NCBI RefSeq assembly: GCF_016743815.1
Contig: NZ_CP061035.1
Location: 2,978,501 to 3,042,500 of the forward strand
DNA length: 64,000 bases
Reading direction: 5' to 3'
Origin: Sphingomonas aliaeris
Lineage (GTDB): Bacteria; Pseudomonadota; Alphaproteobacteria; Sphingomonadales; Sphingomonadaceae
Below are positions 63,566 to 64,000 of this stretch, piece by piece. A program made the position numbers and the translations under genes. Position 1 is the first letter of the stretch. Every line of letters begins with the position of its first letter. The notes beneath the pieces were generated by a model. The model searched no databases. It saw only the letters and a list, made by a program, of their open reading frames with translations, and had not been told where the DNA came from.

Positions 63566-64000
63566 TCAGATCGCTCTACGCGGTGGCGCCGCACGAAAAT
63601 GCCAAATTCCGCCGGTTTCGGATCCCATGATCCCCGCCTGCGTGGCGGACTTTCCGACTTCCAGCGCATCGAGAAGCGATTCGACGTTGCTGGCCTGACT
63701 CCACGGCGGATTCTCGATCGACAGTTCAGCGCGGAGCGACGTCACCAGAGCGCGGACGAGCCGGCGACGTACTTCCCGTGGCAACCCCTTGGCGGTGATC
63801 CGCCGCTCGCCCGGTGCCGCCGCCACTCCGTATGTCTCGATCAGCCAGCGATCCAGCTGATGAAGATCGCGGTCGGCATCGGCGAGGTGCGACGCGGCCC
63901 GGGCGATCTGTGCCACGTCGAGCCATTCGTTCTGCAGCAGCAGGCCGCGAAAACGGGTGCGGTCGTATCGATCGCTCGCGTTGCTGGGATCATCGACGAA
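63566..64000 (-). CDS. tilS: tRNA(Ile)-lysidine synthase TilS, C-terminal part (cut by window edge)
   Basis: The frame is open to the window end. From position 64000 it reads FVDDPSNASDRYDRTRFRGL and continues as EWLDVAQIARAASHLADADR, the conserved DPSN...YDRTRFR region of TilS, which ligates lysine to C34 of tRNA-Ile(CAU). The ATP-binding SGGxDS motif lies outside the window. About 144 residues are present, including the C-terminal substrate-binding part. Its position directly upstream of ftsH supports the call. Confidence 0.85.
   Translation of the reverse strand, partial: FVDDPSNASDRYDRTRFRGLLLQNEWLDVAQIARAASHLADADRDLHQLDRWLIETYGVAAAPGERRITAKGLPREVRRRLVRALVTSLRAELSIENPPWSQASNVESLLDALEVGKSATQAGIMGSETGGIWHFRAAPPRRAI

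Noticed and set aside
1..64000. CRISPR array, rRNA operon or replication origin
   Set aside because: No regularly spaced direct repeats, rRNA segments or DnaA-box cluster were seen.

Overview
The window is GC-rich DNA from an alphaproteobacterium, most likely a sphingomonad (Sphingomonas or a close relative). Supporting signs are a PEPxxW-CTERM surface protein, a mutY-DUF721-thioredoxin-smc block, coq7, a GAAC-N7-GAAC LexA box and a NodT/EmrAB efflux set with a TetR regulator. It looks like ordinary chromosome with accessory patches.

Layout. 1-2600: right end of a genomic island. A P4-type integrase sits beside tRNA-Tyr, with a HIRAN-domain gene and small orphans; the island continues beyond the left edge. 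2.8-6.5 kb: rlmB, a 2Fe-2S ferredoxin, an AlkA-type glycosylase, a DUF2147 protein and an Nramp transporter. 6.5-8.8 kb: four small orphan genes in one orientation, alternating with copies of a roughly 80-bp intergenic repeat. 8.9-18 kb: CitE-like lyase, ABC exporter, two regulators, an MFS/SDR/carboxylesterase cluster, and the glutathione-dependent formaldehyde dehydrogenase. 19.9-24.8 kb: tripartite efflux operon with a divergent TetR gene and palindromic operator. 24.8-31.2 kb: pentose-phosphate operon (GST, rpiA, tkt, tal, gnd, HAD phosphatase). 31.2-34.1 kb: an Hsp70-like gene, then an IS110-family element inside a REP-like palindrome.

34-43 kb: nudC, a serine hydrolase, mutY, DUF721, two DsbA-like thioredoxins and smc. 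43-45.1 kb: an asparagine-synthetase-like gene lacking the glutaminase cysteine, and next to it, on the other strand, a 49-residue ORF with lasso-precursor features. 45.2-47.9 kb: a DNA-repair pair (radical SAM protein and UdgX-type uracil-DNA glycosylase) behind a LexA box. 48-52.7 kb: TonB, DedA, a DJ-1/PfpI protein and membrane proteins. 52.8-59.9 kb: housekeeping chain proA, (toxin-antitoxin), nadD, rsfS, rlmH, envC, ctpA, dsbB, coq7. 60-64 kb: DUF3667 protein, ftsH and the 3' part of tilS.

The strongest discovery leads are three. First, the IS110 element's non-coding end contains a readable bridge RNA whose target and donor guides match the insertion site and the element ends. Second, the lasso-like precursor beside the AsnB homologue. 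Third, the cassette-like run of orphan genes and repeats. A caution: six otherwise good genes carry single-base frameshifts, several in C or G runs, and one gene has an in-frame stop. This pattern may reflect uncorrected assembly errors rather than gene loss.
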